IMG/VR virus record: IMGVR_UViG_3300023174_003158
Span: 29,229-93,228 of that record
Source: a virus
DNA: 64,000 nt
Reading direction: 5' to 3' (one strand)
The position numbers and the translations under genes were made by a program. Shown one piece after another: positions 46,783 to 55,603 of this stretch. The notes under the pieces were generated by a model. It saw only the letters and a program-made list of their open reading frames with translations. It was not told where the DNA came from and ran no database searches. Numbering within the stretch: the stretch's first letter is position 1; every line of letters starts with the position of its first letter.

Positions 46783-48525
46783 TTAACTAATTTTTAAACT
46801 CTTTTTAAGATTGGTAACCGCATTAGCGTCCATGTTTGTTAATGCATTATAAACCGCTCGTTTGAAATCCGGTGTATTTAAATAAGCCTCTATCTGTGTC
46901 GTGTTAGCATTTCCGGCCTCTACTTTGAATTTTATTTCGCCGGAAACATTAGTATTTTGTTCGACAGATACCTTATTGTCTCTTGTTTTTGTAGATTCAA
47001 CTTTACCTGTTGATTTTGATGGTTCTAATATTTTTGACTTGTATGCACTACCTTTATCTATAACATTCTCTTTTAGTTTTATCATCGTTTCTTTTATCTT
47101 TTCAAGTCCTTGACCTTCAAGGTTTTTCATTTGACTATTAAATAAATCACCCAATTCAGCAACTCGTTTTGAATCCACATTACCCGATGTCAATTCTTTA
47201 ATTGCCCCTAACATAGTTGATACTGCAGTTTCAGTCTCTTTTCTTACGCCATCTTGGGTTGGAAATGCCTTTGCAATTATATCTGTTGATGAAGTTGTCA
47301 CATCTCTTATTAACTTTTCAGTTTCCATTATTTGTTTTGCAGTCGCAGCCCCACTCTCTAAATTAACTCTTATATAATGTAAATCAGCCTGAACTATATC
47401 CATGGTTTTCATTTGACCTCTAGCATAATCTTCTAAAGTTTTTGGACCTTCTTTTTGTTCTTTAATTAATTTATCCATTTGTTGTTGGCTTAAATCTGAT
47501 AATTTTTTCTTTTCTATATCTCCTTTCTCATTCGTAACACTAACTTCATATTCACCACTTTTACCCATCCGTGCAATGTTTGATAATAATTGTTTGTCTT
47601 CCTCGCTTTTGAAATTAATTGACGGATTTATTTGTTTTAAAGCGGCACTTAAGTTAGCCGATGCCAATGCGGATTTAGATAATGACTCATAACTTATACC
47701 AGTTTGTTTCGCCAATTCCCTCATTTGCAACATTCCTTCAGGACTTATTTTGAATGTTTTTGTCTTATCATCAAAATAACTAAATTTTTCGGTCATTTGA
47801 CCTAAACTCTTTTGTAGTCCTTCGGGGTCGTTAAGCGACTTATACATCAACTGAAATGGGTCAGTTAGGTCTCCAGCAGTAACACCCATTCTTTGGAATG
47901 CAGATGATAACTCTATAGCCCCTTCTGGGTCAAGAGCTTTATTCATAAGTGTAAATGTATCACTCATATCAAACCTAAAAATTGAAGCTTGAGCAGCCAT
48001 TTTTGTTAATCCCTCAACACCGTTTGAGAAATTAAATTTATTCATCATAGCCATGTTATTGGTGACATCACTCATAATTTGTTGCGTATTAAGACCTAAT
48101 GTTCTTACATAATTCATTGATTTTTGTATTTCTTCACCGGCTTGTGCGAATTGAACTCCGACATCTGTTAAACTAGAAACAAGTTGTCTAACATCAGAAT
48201 AAGGACCTAAAACTTTCGACGCAGCATATAATTTACTAACGTCTTCTTGTGCCGCCAATACGTTTCTTCGAGTACCTAACGCAATGTCTTGCATAGTTCT
48301 AACAGCGTCGTCCATATTCCCACCTAGCTTAGTCACCGCAGCGTTCGCATACCCAAGAGCTTTTTGCATTTCATTAATCCTATCTCCACCCTGACCAAAG
48401 GTACTATTTAAATTTCTTGCAGCACCTTGTAATTCACCCATCGCTTTTAAAACGTTAGGCATATACTCATCACTAAGTTTTTTAAAACTTTCTTCTAAAC
48501 CTTTTGATTTTTCATCATCTGCCAT
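46783..48525 (-). CDS. Tail tape measure protein (580 aa)
   Basis: Largely helical, with long heptad-like stretches from residue 10 onward (SFKKLSDEYMPNVLKAMGEL) and few aromatics, typical of tape measures. Length is close to T4 gp29 (590 aa), which predicts a tail of similar length if the rule holds. The C-terminal 80 residues form a more folded domain. It sits downstream of tube, gp26-like and a 42-aa gene, the usual order. Its own TATTTAT box and a preceding terminator make it the head of a new unit with the 1666-aa gene beyond. Confidence 0.75.
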   Translation of the reverse strand: MADDEKSKGLEESFKKLSDEYMPNVLKAMGELQGAARNLNSTFGQGGDRINEMQKALGYANAAVTKLGGNMDDAVRTMQDIALGTRRNVLAAQEDVSKLYAASKVLGPYSDVRQLVSSLTDVGVQFAQAGEEIQKSMNYVRTLGLNTQQIMSDVTNNMAMMNKFNFSNGVEGLTKMAAQASIFRFDMSDTFTLMNKALDPEGAIELSSAFQRMGVTAGDLTDPFQLMYKSLNDPEGLQKSLGQMTEKFSYFDDKTKTFKISPEGMLQMRELAKQTGISYESLSKSALASANLSAALKQINPSINFKSEEDKQLLSNIARMGKSGEYEVSVTNEKGDIEKKKLSDLSQQQMDKLIKEQKEGPKTLEDYARGQMKTMDIVQADLHYIRVNLESGAATAKQIMETEKLIRDVTTSSTDIIAKAFPTQDGVRKETETAVSTMLGAIKELTSGNVDSKRVAELGDLFNSQMKNLEGQGLEKIKETMIKLKENVIDKGSAYKSKILEPSKSTGKVESTKTRDNKVSVEQNTNVSGEIKFKVEAGNANTTQIEAYLNTPDFKRAVYNALTNMDANAVTNLKKSLKIS

Positions 48526-48539
48526 AATTAATTTTATTT

Positions 48540-48546
48540 ATAAATA
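48540..48546 (-). promoter_or_regulatory. TATTTAT box upstream of the tape measure gene
   Basis: Ends 14 nt before the ATG at 48525 and lies just beyond the terminator stem at 48552-48571. Confidence 0.6.
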
Positions 48547-48551
48547 TAAAA

Positions 48552-48571
48552 AGGACTGAATTTTCAGTCCT
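48552..48571 (-). terminator. Terminator overlapping the stop of the 42-aa gene
   Basis: AGGACTGAA (48552-48560) and TTCAGTCCT (48563-48571) form a perfect 9-bp stem with a 2-nt loop, followed on the minus strand by TTTTTATATTT. The TGA of the 42-aa gene (48564-48566) is inside the stem. Confidence 0.85.
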
Positions 48572-48692
48572 CTTGGTTATTTTCGACCCATTTTTCTAAA
48601 AGATATTTTCTCATAAAAACGGGCATTTTTTCGAAATCACTATAACTTATTTTTAATAACGAACTTAAATAATAAAATTCGTCAAGTTGCAT
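48564..48692 (-). CDS. Tiny helical tail protein, gp51-like candidate (42 aa)
   Basis: A short gene starting 10 nt after the gp26-like stop. Its protein has LDEFYYLSSLLKISYSDFEK then MPVFMRKYLLEKWVEN. Short proteins of this plan (EFYYL, then MP-x(3)-R-K/R-Y-L-x-E) follow gp26-type genes in T4-like tail clusters as hub-assembly or chaperone proteins. The assignment to gp51 is by position and pattern. Reading-frame quality, spacing and the terminator at its end support a real gene. Confidence 0.65.
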   Translation of the reverse strand: MQLDEFYYLSSLLKISYSDFEKMPVFMRKYLLEKWVENNQED

Positions 48693-48702
48693 TTTTCTGT
48701 AA

Positions 48703-49446
48703 TTAGAAGAAAGGGCGAAAAAAGTCAACCCCAAAACCAACATTGACAGTTAGTTTTTCTCCTGATGGGGCTATAATAATTCTGGTTAAATCTAATCTTG
48801 GTTCATTGTCATTTAAAAATTTTCTAATAAATTTTGAATCTGCAATAGGCATTTGTTCGACAAATTGACTTATGGTTGCAATACTTCTATCACCATTTAC
48901 TTCAACAATCTCTTTTTGTAATCTTAAAGTTATTTTTGGAGGAACCCTTCCCGCAGGATATGTTTCTAAAACCTTATTTAAGTTTGCCGATTCACCCCAA
49001 GTTAATGGTTTTATTTTAACATTTGTTTTTGAAACGGGTAATGTAATTAAAAACATCCCTTCTTCATCCGGAGACTGTCCCTTCTTAATGTTTAATTCAC
49101 CCAATGAAACTTCCGTAGAAAATTCTTTTTTTGTTGACGGGTCAACCGCAGATATTGTTATATCGTGACCGAAGGCGGTATTTCTTAAAAATATTAAAAT
49201 CGCTTCAACATCACCCTCCAACATATCGTCAACTTTAAAATCGGGTTCATAAAGTTTAGCCCTAAGTAAATTTGTTGCAAAGTCCGTTCCGCCACCCATA
49301 ATGATATTTTCATCCATGGCGGTCAAATAACCAACCTTAACCGATTGTTTTTTATTTTTATAAAATAACCCACCAGATGGTAATGGCACTATATCATGTG
49401 GAAGTGTTAAGTTTTGTTGTCCGTAATCTCTTGATTGTGTATCCAT
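48703..49446 (-). CDS. gp26: Baseplate hub-type protein, gp26 family (247 aa)
   Basis: Matches the T4 gp26-like baseplate family: DIVPLPSGGLFYKNKKQSV followed by VGYLTAMDENIIM, then a helical region (VEAILIFLRNTAFG) and a beta region ending in VNVGFGVDFFRPFF. T4 gp26 is 208 aa and takes part in hub assembly. It follows the tail tube gene by 124 nt containing a terminator. The early N-terminal Pro-Ser-Gly-Gly turn is clearly preserved. No exact TATTTAT box was found; a degenerate one lies about 50 nt upstream. Confidence 0.8.
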   Translation of the reverse strand: MDTQSRDYGQQNLTLPHDIVPLPSGGLFYKNKKQSVKVGYLTAMDENIIMGGGTDFATNLLRAKLYEPDFKVDDMLEGDVEAILIFLRNTAFGHDITISAVDPSTKKEFSTEVSLGELNIKKGQSPDEEGMFLITLPVSKTNVKIKPLTWGESANLNKVLETYPAGRVPPKITLRLQKEIVEVNGDRSIATISQFVEQMPIADSKFIRKFLNDNEPRLDLTRIIIAPSGEKLTVNVGFGVDFFRPFF

Positions 49447-49511
49447 AATTTTAAATTTATTACTAATAATGTAGTAAAATATGTTTACTTATAAAGTATT
49501 TTTAATAAAAA

Positions 49512-49550
49512 AATCCATACTTCTATATGTTTAATATAAAAATATGGATT
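49512..49550 (-). terminator. Terminator after the tail tube gene
   Basis: AATCCATA (49512-49519) pairs with TATGGATT (49543-49550); on the minus strand a run of T follows. The 23-nt loop can fold further. It starts 21 nt past the tube stop. Confidence 0.7.
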
Positions 49551-49570
49551 ATTATTAAGTCATTAAAATA

Positions 49571-50059
49571 TTAGTAAACCAATACACATCTATCCATTCT
49601 CAAAGTCGCACCAATTGTTGCCAATCCGTCTTGACTATATGATAACGTATTAAAGTTAACATCCGATAAGAATGTACCATACATTATCCATTTTTCAACC
49701 ACAACTCCGGTTGGGTCAAGCATCTCCAAATCAATATCTTTCTTATACCCCGCAGCGTAACCCATACGACCTGTTACAGACTCAGCAGTTAAACGAACCC
49801 ACTCCATAAGAGCTTGTGCCGCAGAAGGTCCAATTGGGTCTCTAAACGTCACAGGAACTGTCTGCCAAGTAAATCTACCGGCTACATATGTTGAAGTATT
49901 TAAAAACTGAATTTCAGTTGCATTAATAGTAATATGCGGACGTGCTGTTGATTCCACAAACCACTCATTAATTCCCAAAGTTGAAGGAAACCTTAATATA
50001 AACCGGTTTTGTCTTTTTGGTTCGTAAGGTATCGGCATTTTCATCAGTAAATCAGCCAT
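49571..50059 (-). CDS. gp19: Tail tube protein, gp19-like (162 aa)
   Basis: The major protein of the inner tail tube. Length equals T4 gp19 (163 aa). Landmarks are NRFILRFPSTLGINEWFVE near the N-terminus, PVTFRDPIGPSAAQALMEW in the middle and a C-terminal YSQDGLATIGATLRMD strand pair. These correspond to the beta-barrel and the inserted helix of gp19-type tubes. It has a TATTTAT box 33 nt upstream, the same distance as in the sheath gene, and its own terminator, as expected for a highly expressed gene. Confidence 0.9.
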   Translation of the reverse strand: MADLLMKMPIPYEPKRQNRFILRFPSTLGINEWFVESTARPHITINATEIQFLNTSTYVAGRFTWQTVPVTFRDPIGPSAAQALMEWVRLTAESVTGRMGYAAGYKKDIDLEMLDPTGVVVEKWIMYGTFLSDVNFNTLSYSQDGLATIGATLRMDRCVLVY

Positions 50060-50092
50060 AGTTGTATTTTTTTAATTTTGTTATTTATTTTT

Positions 50093-50099
50093 ATAAATA
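50093..50099 (-). promoter_or_regulatory. TATTTAT box upstream of the tail tube gene
   Basis: Ends 33 nt before the ATG at 50059; preceded by CCCAC on the sense strand. The surrounding gap (50060-50193) also holds a short CCAGT triplication at 50162-50180, otherwise nothing recognisable. Confidence 0.55.
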
Positions 50100-50193
50100 G
50101 TGGGTAAATGAAAATTTTTCTATTTACTTTTATTTTTTCTTTTTTATTTATTATATATTATCCAGTTCCAGTATCCAGTATTAATATAAATAT

Positions 50194-51021
50194 TTAATTC
50201 ATTCGTTTCTTAATTCCTCCTGAAGTTGAATATGTCTTAACTATATTATCTGCTTTATTATTAAAATGCCTATTCATTACTTCAACATTTCTTATATCAT
50301 CATCAGAAAAACCAATTGAAGGTTCCGTAGGTAAAAATTTGTTTCCAATATCTTTCTTTAAAAACGCCTTTTTATTTAATTCTGAAGATAATTCTTTAAT
50401 ATAACTCACAAATTCATCCATCGCCATAACCTTTGCTTCCTCGGGATTTTTTGCTCCTTGTTCGTTTTGATATGACACAGGATAAAACTTACATAAGTCC
50501 AAATAATTTTCAATCAAATCTTTATCGGACATATCTTCTTGGTCTGTAAAATCTCTAAATTTTTTTAAATTTTTTAATAATTGTTTTTTATCAATTCCTC
50601 CAAACCCTGTTGTAATATAGTTATAAACTCCTGTTCTTAAAGTTTTTGGTGAATGACCTCTTGCGGTGATTATTGAAAAAATAGACCCGTTATTTATTGC
50701 CTCTTTAAAATCACTAAACGCCGGAGCCTCTTTGGCTTTCATAGCATCAATTAAAAATTGTTTGTCACCCTTAGTACCGAAATTTCTAAATGGGTCTTCA
50801 GCAAAGTTCACAATAACATCCCCCTTATATTTAAAGGGGTCTTTACCAATCTTAGTTCTATATTCCGCAAAATCCTCAGTTCCCATACCAACTTCATCAC
50901 CATCTTCATTTTTTAAAATAATTTTGGTTGGCATCGACACAATATTATCATCCCAATCGAACGCATAATATTTCATATCAGGAGTATCAATATCTTTAAA
51001 CCCTTCGAATAATCTTTTCAT
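50194..51021 (-). CDS. HAD-superfamily phosphatase-like protein (275 aa)
   Basis: Carries the HAD catalytic set: motif I FDWDDN with nucleophile Asp22 and acid Asp24, motif II SIITARGHS with Thr119, and motif IV IGFSDDDIRNVEV near 237-250. A cap-like region lies between motifs I and II. The family removes phosphate from nucleotides, sugars, proteins or nucleic-acid ends; the substrate here is unknown. The N-terminal MKRLFEGF offers an L-F-E site like those of prohead-protease substrates. It sits between tube and sheath genes, an unusual place for an enzyme. It starts 4 nt after a TATTTAT box. Confidence 0.75.
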   Translation of the reverse strand: MKRLFEGFKDIDTPDMKYYAFDWDDNIVSMPTKIILKNEDGDEVGMGTEDFAEYRTKIGKDPFKYKGDVIVNFAEDPFRNFGTKGDKQFLIDAMKAKEAPAFSDFKEAINNGSIFSIITARGHSPKTLRTGVYNYITTGFGGIDKKQLLKNLKKFRDFTDQEDMSDKDLIENYLDLCKFYPVSYQNEQGAKNPEEAKVMAMDEFVSYIKELSSELNKKAFLKKDIGNKFLPTEPSIGFSDDDIRNVEVMNRHFNNKADNIVKTYSTSGGIKKRMN

Positions 51022-51025
51022 AACA

Positions 51026-51032
51026 ATAAATA
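51026..51032 (-). promoter_or_regulatory. TATTTAT box 4 nt from the HAD gene start
   Basis: Spacer AACA on the + strand, identical in sequence to that at 63689-63695. Confidence 0.55.
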
Positions 51033-51042
51033 TATTAGATAA

Positions 51043-51075
51043 TAAAAAACCCCCAGTTTTTTAAAACCGGGGGTT
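51043..51075 (-). terminator. Rho-independent terminator after the sheath gene
   Basis: AACCCCC (51048-51054) pairs with GGGGGTT (51069-51075), with GTTTT/AAAAC continuing the stem inside and an A-C mismatch between. TTTTTT follows on the minus strand. Begins 16 nt after the sheath stop. Confidence 0.9.
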
Positions 51076-51090
51076 AAAGGTAAGTATAAA

Positions 51091-54000
51091 TTATATATTT
51101 TCAAAAGACGCTCCCGTTGGAGTTATTAAGAATTCGATGTTTATAAATTCTAATGCTCTTGTTGGTTTAAGATAAATTTTACCGGTTAAAGTATTTCTAT
51201 CCAAATCTTCAGGAGAAGAAGAAACTGTTACACGGAAATCATAAAGACCTCTATCTCTTCTAATACCGTCAAGTATTGGGTTAACACTATCTAAGAATTG
51301 TTGTCTAACTATTTGGTCGTTTTGTTCGAACAATAATCTAACCGCAACCGCAGAAATTAATTTACGTGCTTGTAATAACAATCTTCTAACGTTTAATCTA
51401 TTAAGAGCTGAATCTGCAATTTGAAGTGTTTTATTACCCCAAATAACAGTTCCCACATCAGAGAAAGTTGCGATTGGGTTAATTCTACCAATGTATAACG
51501 TATCTCTATCTTCTTGTGTTAGTTTAATTCTCGCCTTAACAGAGTTAACAATACCTCTTGTATAACCCGCAGATGCGAACCAAGGGAATGAAACGTTATC
51601 GGTTAATGCTAAGTTTCTTACCACTTCAGCGGTTGCCGGTAAGTAAATTTGTGTGTTATTAACAGTATCTCTTGTTAATACCCATGGATAATACGTTGCA
51701 GTGTAGTTTGAATCTATACCAGTTTCTTCTAAAATATCAACCGCTTCTTGTGGTAATATTTTATTATCTGTATTTGTACTATCCGGTGTAAACATATCAA
51801 AATCCGGCATTGTTGCGATATAAATTGAATCCGCTCTACTGTATTGAATCATACTAATCGCATCTTCAGAAAGACCGTTAAAATCTATTAAATTAATTCC
51901 ACCCGTAGCAAAAATATTAATATTTGTTGCTTCAGGGTTTGAGAATGTTTCTATACCTAAAAGATATGCATAATAATCTGTGTTAGCCCAATCAACCGTG
52001 TTTTGATTAACGGTTATTTGTTTAAACATACCATAACCTGTTGCGGTTGGGTATCTTGTACTAACCGAAGCACCTGCCAAATAACCTGTACCTCCTAATT
52101 TAAATCTATCTTCATTTGTTCTATATTCTCTATAGATGTCCCATCCGTCAAAACCACCAGCAAAAAATGCTGTGTATTTTCTAGCGTAGATATAATAATA
52201 TGGATTTTGTTGTGTTGTTGGTTCAGACCTAAAAGACCCAATCCCACAATCAAAAGCCGTCTCACCACTTGTGTTGAATGAATTTGCAATTGTAATAACG
52301 GTTGCACCTGAATCCATATGGAATCCTCTAGTTCTATAGCTCCACTCATCACCTTCAACCGCAGTATCAAAATTAGATACTGGATTTTGTTTACCCTTAT
52401 ATTGAACTAATGAATCGTCACTACCTAATCTACTTGAAAAACCTAAATATGTTCTTCTAATATTATCTCCATTTGAAGTTGAAATGTTATCTCCACCCGA
52501 TGTATTACCAAAAGGAGGGTTATAAACTGTTTCACCCGGAGTATTATATTTTATTTTATAATAAGGTAATGGTGATATATTATTTGTTGTTGCGTAAACT
52601 CTTTGATTGTATCCACGGAAACCACAAGGTAATGCATCAATTGGGTATTCATCTGCCATTTCAACCATAATATATTTTGATATTAATTGGAATTCTCCAT
52701 CAGAAGAACCAATTTTTTTGGCGATAAAATTATTTGAATTAATATCCAAATTACAATTTGTGAATTTTTCAATAACAACTGGACTTGTATCAGTATCATA
52801 AAAATCTCTAACTAAAACGTCAAAATTTTGGTTATTAAATGATATTCCCGCAATTGAAACTTTAATTTGTGTATTTGCCGCGGTACCATCTGAAATTGAT
52901 ATAAATCTAAACAAATTAAAAACTTCACTACCTCTTAATTCGGAAACAAAAAATGGTGTTGACGGACTAGTGTATTTTTCTAAATTCCATGCGATAGATG
53001 TGTTTGATAAACTTTTTGCACTGTCTAATGAAATTAATGTAGAATTAAGACCTTTTATATAACCTTTATTATAAAGATAGTTTAATAAACCCGGATAATT
53101 TTCTTCAACAAACAACGGAACCTGAGTTCTATTTTTACCGAAGTTATCCGCACCTAAAACTTTACTAATGTATTTACTGTCAGACTCTTGTAGACTTACT
53201 TCAAATGAAAATATATTACTATCATAAGTTTTACCTGATATTAAGAATGTTGAAAATGGATTTGATTGCGTTGAAGAATATGAACCCGTTGTAACCAAAC
53301 TCACATCACTTGTACCTGTAACTTGATATTGTGGGCCATGTTGTGTGCTATTATATTCCGATATACCTCTTGAACGTAATGTTGCAACAACAAGATTGTT
53401 ATAGTCTGCAAAAGATGTACCCGTAAAATTGTAACTATAACCAGTTATGTTACCTTGGTAATTACCACCTCCGTTATCAGTTAAAGTATCGATACCATAA
53501 AAATATGAATATCCTGTATACACATTTCCGGTTGTATTGTCAAAAGTTGCATAATACCATGTGTCATTTGCCGCGGCTGTTAAATCATTACTCGGTAAAT
53601 AAACATTATACGATGAAAACGCATTTTGAATATTTGTTAAACCTGAAATATATGTTTTGTAGTCCGGAGATGGAACTGACCCATAAACAACTGATGTTGT
53701 TGATGAAAGGGAATTATTTATAATAATACCTCCAATATACGAAGCAAAATCTTGTTCGTATGTTGACACACTACCATTGGTAGTTCTATATTGTGCGGTA
53801 TAATTTGATGTAACCTGAGTAGGTAAATTACCTGTAGTAAAACCAAAAGTACCTCCAGTTGTTCCTGTAAAACCAACATTAAACGATGTGCCAGGAAGAT
53901 TATCGTACCCAATTGTTGTTCCATCAACGTTTGCATCAACGGTGATACTCCATGAAGGACCCGCATCATATCCTGATAAACCAAGAATTCTTGTTACGAA

Positions 54001-54282
54001 AAGTTGGTTTGATTGTTGTAAATATGCCTTAGCAATATAAGCTGCTTCATATTTAGGTATTTGTGTGTTAACAAATTTTGTTGGTTCAGTACCGCCAAAC
54101 ATTGCAGTAAATTCATCATAGTTAGTTATGAAGATAGGTTCAAATGCCGGACCTCGTAGTGTTTCACCAACAAGTCCTAGTGTTGTAACACCAACACTTT
54201 GAGCCACAAAAGTTAAATCCGTTTCAGATGTATATACACCCGGAGACACGAAAACTTTTTGAGTAGTAGTTGTAGTTGCCAT
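51091..54282 (-). CDS. gp18: Tail sheath protein, gp18-like (1063 aa)
   Basis: The contractile sheath. The N-terminus has SPGVYTSETDLTFV, the usual start of sheath proteins, then LVGETLRGPAFEP. The C-terminal conserved domain contains GRINPIATFSDVGTVIWGNK near 940-960, followed by RLNVRRLLLQARKLI and a final strand that hooks to the neighbouring subunit. At 1063 aa it is much longer than T4 gp18 (659 aa); the extra material is a long Ser/Thr/Asn-rich middle, probably surface domains. It has the long-leader (33-nt) TATTTAT box and a strong terminator. Confidence 0.92.
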   Translation of the reverse strand: MATTTTTQKVFVSPGVYTSETDLTFVAQSVGVTTLGLVGETLRGPAFEPIFITNYDEFTAMFGGTEPTKFVNTQIPKYEAAYIAKAYLQQSNQLFVTRILGLSGYDAGPSWSITVDANVDGTTIGYDNLPGTSFNVGFTGTTGGTFGFTTGNLPTQVTSNYTAQYRTTNGSVSTYEQDFASYIGGIIINNSLSSTTSVVYGSVPSPDYKTYISGLTNIQNAFSSYNVYLPSNDLTAAANDTWYYATFDNTTGNVYTGYSYFYGIDTLTDNGGGNYQGNITGYSYNFTGTSFADYNNLVVATLRSRGISEYNSTQHGPQYQVTGTSDVSLVTTGSYSSTQSNPFSTFLISGKTYDSNIFSFEVSLQESDSKYISKVLGADNFGKNRTQVPLFVEENYPGLLNYLYNKGYIKGLNSTLISLDSAKSLSNTSIAWNLEKYTSPSTPFFVSELRGSEVFNLFRFISISDGTAANTQIKVSIAGISFNNQNFDVLVRDFYDTDTSPVVIEKFTNCNLDINSNNFIAKKIGSSDGEFQLISKYIMVEMADEYPIDALPCGFRGYNQRVYATTNNISPLPYYKIKYNTPGETVYNPPFGNTSGGDNISTSNGDNIRRTYLGFSSRLGSDDSLVQYKGKQNPVSNFDTAVEGDEWSYRTRGFHMDSGATVITIANSFNTSGETAFDCGIGSFRSEPTTQQNPYYYIYARKYTAFFAGGFDGWDIYREYRTNEDRFKLGGTGYLAGASVSTRYPTATGYGMFKQITVNQNTVDWANTDYYAYLLGIETFSNPEATNINIFATGGINLIDFNGLSEDAISMIQYSRADSIYIATMPDFDMFTPDSTNTDNKILPQEAVDILEETGIDSNYTATYYPWVLTRDTVNNTQIYLPATAEVVRNLALTDNVSFPWFASAGYTRGIVNSVKARIKLTQEDRDTLYIGRINPIATFSDVGTVIWGNKTLQIADSALNRLNVRRLLLQARKLISAVAVRLLFEQNDQIVRQQFLDSVNPILDGIRRDRGLYDFRVTVSSSPEDLDRNTLTGKIYLKPTRALEFINIEFLITPTGASFENI

Positions 54283-54315
54283 AATTAATTTTTATCTAAG
54301 AGATTTATTTTATAG

Positions 54316-54322
54316 ATAAATA
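54316..54322 (-). promoter_or_regulatory. TATTTAT box upstream of the sheath gene
   Basis: Ends 33 nt before the ATG at 54282, the same distance as in the tail tube gene. Confidence 0.55.
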
Positions 54323-54359
54323 TTACATTAAAAATGAAAAATCTTTACTTTTTAAAAAG

Positions 54360-54366
54360 TATTTAT
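54360..54366 (+). promoter_or_regulatory. TATTTAT box upstream of the 54-aa + strand gene
   Basis: Ends 35 nt before the ATG at 54402. The complementary strand reads ATAAATA, so orientation is assigned from the gene. Confidence 0.4.
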
Positions 54367-54401
54367 AAATGAGCGCCTAATTTTCTGCTTTTTTTATCTT
54401 T

Positions 54402-54566
54402 ATGGAAAAAAATAAAAAAGAAATAAAAAATATTAAGATTTCTAAAGAATCTCACGAATTGTTAAAAAAACATTGCGATTCTACAGGAATTAAAATTTAT
54501 AAATTTTTAGAATTACTTATTAAAGAAAAATGTGTAGTAAAGAAAGATATATATGGTGAAAATTAA
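54402..54566 (+). CDS. Small ribbon-helix-helix-like protein (54 aa)
   Basis: A short gene on the opposite strand to the tail operon. The protein has a basic N-terminus, then IKISKESHELLKKHCDSTG and KIYKFLELLIKEKC: one strand followed by two helices, the plan of ribbon-helix-helix DNA-binding proteins that act as dimeric repressors. It ends convergently with the 346-aa gene, sharing 4 nt. It lies between the sheath gene and the neck genes, so it could regulate either. RHH assignment is by pattern only. Confidence 0.6.
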   Translation: MEKNKKEIKNIKISKESHELLKKHCDSTGIKIYKFLELLIKEKCVVKKDIYGEN

Positions 54567-55603
54567 ACTAACTTACAATTTGTCATTATAGATGAAGAAA
54601 TTGTATTATTAGTTTTAACTATAATAAATTCTAAGTAATCATTTGTGTTTAAGGGTATTTGTGTTATGTCGGTTCCGTAAAAATCGCCGTTTATATAAAC
54701 ATCATAAGTACTAACATTATTTGTTTTAACTACCGTCATATTTACGGTATACTCCATGGTTTTTGAATACGATGTGTCCGAAATAGGGATTTCAAAAAAC
54801 AATTCAAAGACACCATCATCTTTAACAACTTTATTTGGTTTTCTTTTTGGTTTTGATTCATCTATTTCGATAACTTGTAATACCCTAGATATTGCCGGTT
54901 TAACTTCAAACTCTTCTTCATCAATCAAATATCCAAGCATTGTAAAGTCGTAATTTTGAATATAAAATTTTCTTTTATCCAATTCTATAACCGACTCATC
55001 TGACACGTTTGTCATTACGATTGGAACATATTGACCCTTAATAAATGTATATGCCTGTCTCGAAGAGAATTTTTGTAAAATAATTTTGTTAAATTGGTTT
55101 AATTCTCTCATTCTATTACAAACAATTTTAACGCTATAATTAACATCCACAGGAACTGGTTGTGGTATTGTATATACATCAGCACCATTTTGGTTTCCAT
55201 TCCAAGTTGGAACAACCGCAAAATAAAATTGTTTTCTATTTGGTATAGTATATTGTAACGATGGGTTTGTCCCATATTTAACTTCCGGACTTCTAACTAC
55301 AGTTATGAATGGTGGCTCAACGTTAAAATCACTATCCACAAAATTCCAAGTTTCTGTAAACTGAGACCAATTTTGAGTTGTAATGATTATATCAATCATT
55401 GGAATTATTTCACCTTCTGATGTTATTTTTAAATCATTTTTAACAAAATCTAACATTCCCCTATCTAAATCTGCGTGTAATACGGACTTAGGTAGATATG
55501 TACCATTTCTTGTTATGAATTGAGAAAGTTCTTGTCTTCTTTCCGACAATTCTTTATCAGGTACCAATGGTAATGTTTTTTTTATTTGTTTTGGATATGC
55601 CAT
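54563..55603 (-). CDS. Putative tail completion / sheath terminator protein, gp15-like (346 aa)
   Basis: A soluble beta-rich protein with a helical start (LPLVPDKELSERRQELSQFI), a core containing MIDIIITTQNWSQFTETWNF and TVVRSPEVKYGTNPSLQYT, and a C-terminal Ig-like tail. It lies immediately before the sheath gene and after two neck-type genes, the place of gp15 in T4, which caps the tail and joins it to the neck. Resemblance to gp15 is weak at sequence level. The ATG overlaps the previous stop by one base. Confidence 0.55.
   Translation of the reverse strand: MAYPKQIKKTLPLVPDKELSERRQELSQFITRNGTYLPKSVLHADLDRGMLDFVKNDLKITSEGEIIPMIDIIITTQNWSQFTETWNFVDSDFNVEPPFITVVRSPEVKYGTNPSLQYTIPNRKQFYFAVVPTWNGNQNGADVYTIPQPVPVDVNYSVKIVCNRMRELNQFNKIILQKFSSRQAYTFIKGQYVPIVMTNVSDESVIELDKRKFYIQNYDFTMLGYLIDEEEFEVKPAISRVLQVIEIDESKPKRKPNKVVKDDGVFELFFEIPISDTSYSKTMEYTVNMTVVKTNNVSTYDVYINGDFYGTDITQIPLNTNDYLEFIIVKTNNTISSSIMTNCKLV

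Noticed and set aside
50160-50182. CCAGT triplet repeat as a possible origin or iteron
   Set aside because: Only three short copies with unequal spacing; not enough to support an origin.
53505-53984. Short frames on either strand within the sheath gene
   Set aside because: Shadows of the sheath coding frame; composition is not protein-like.
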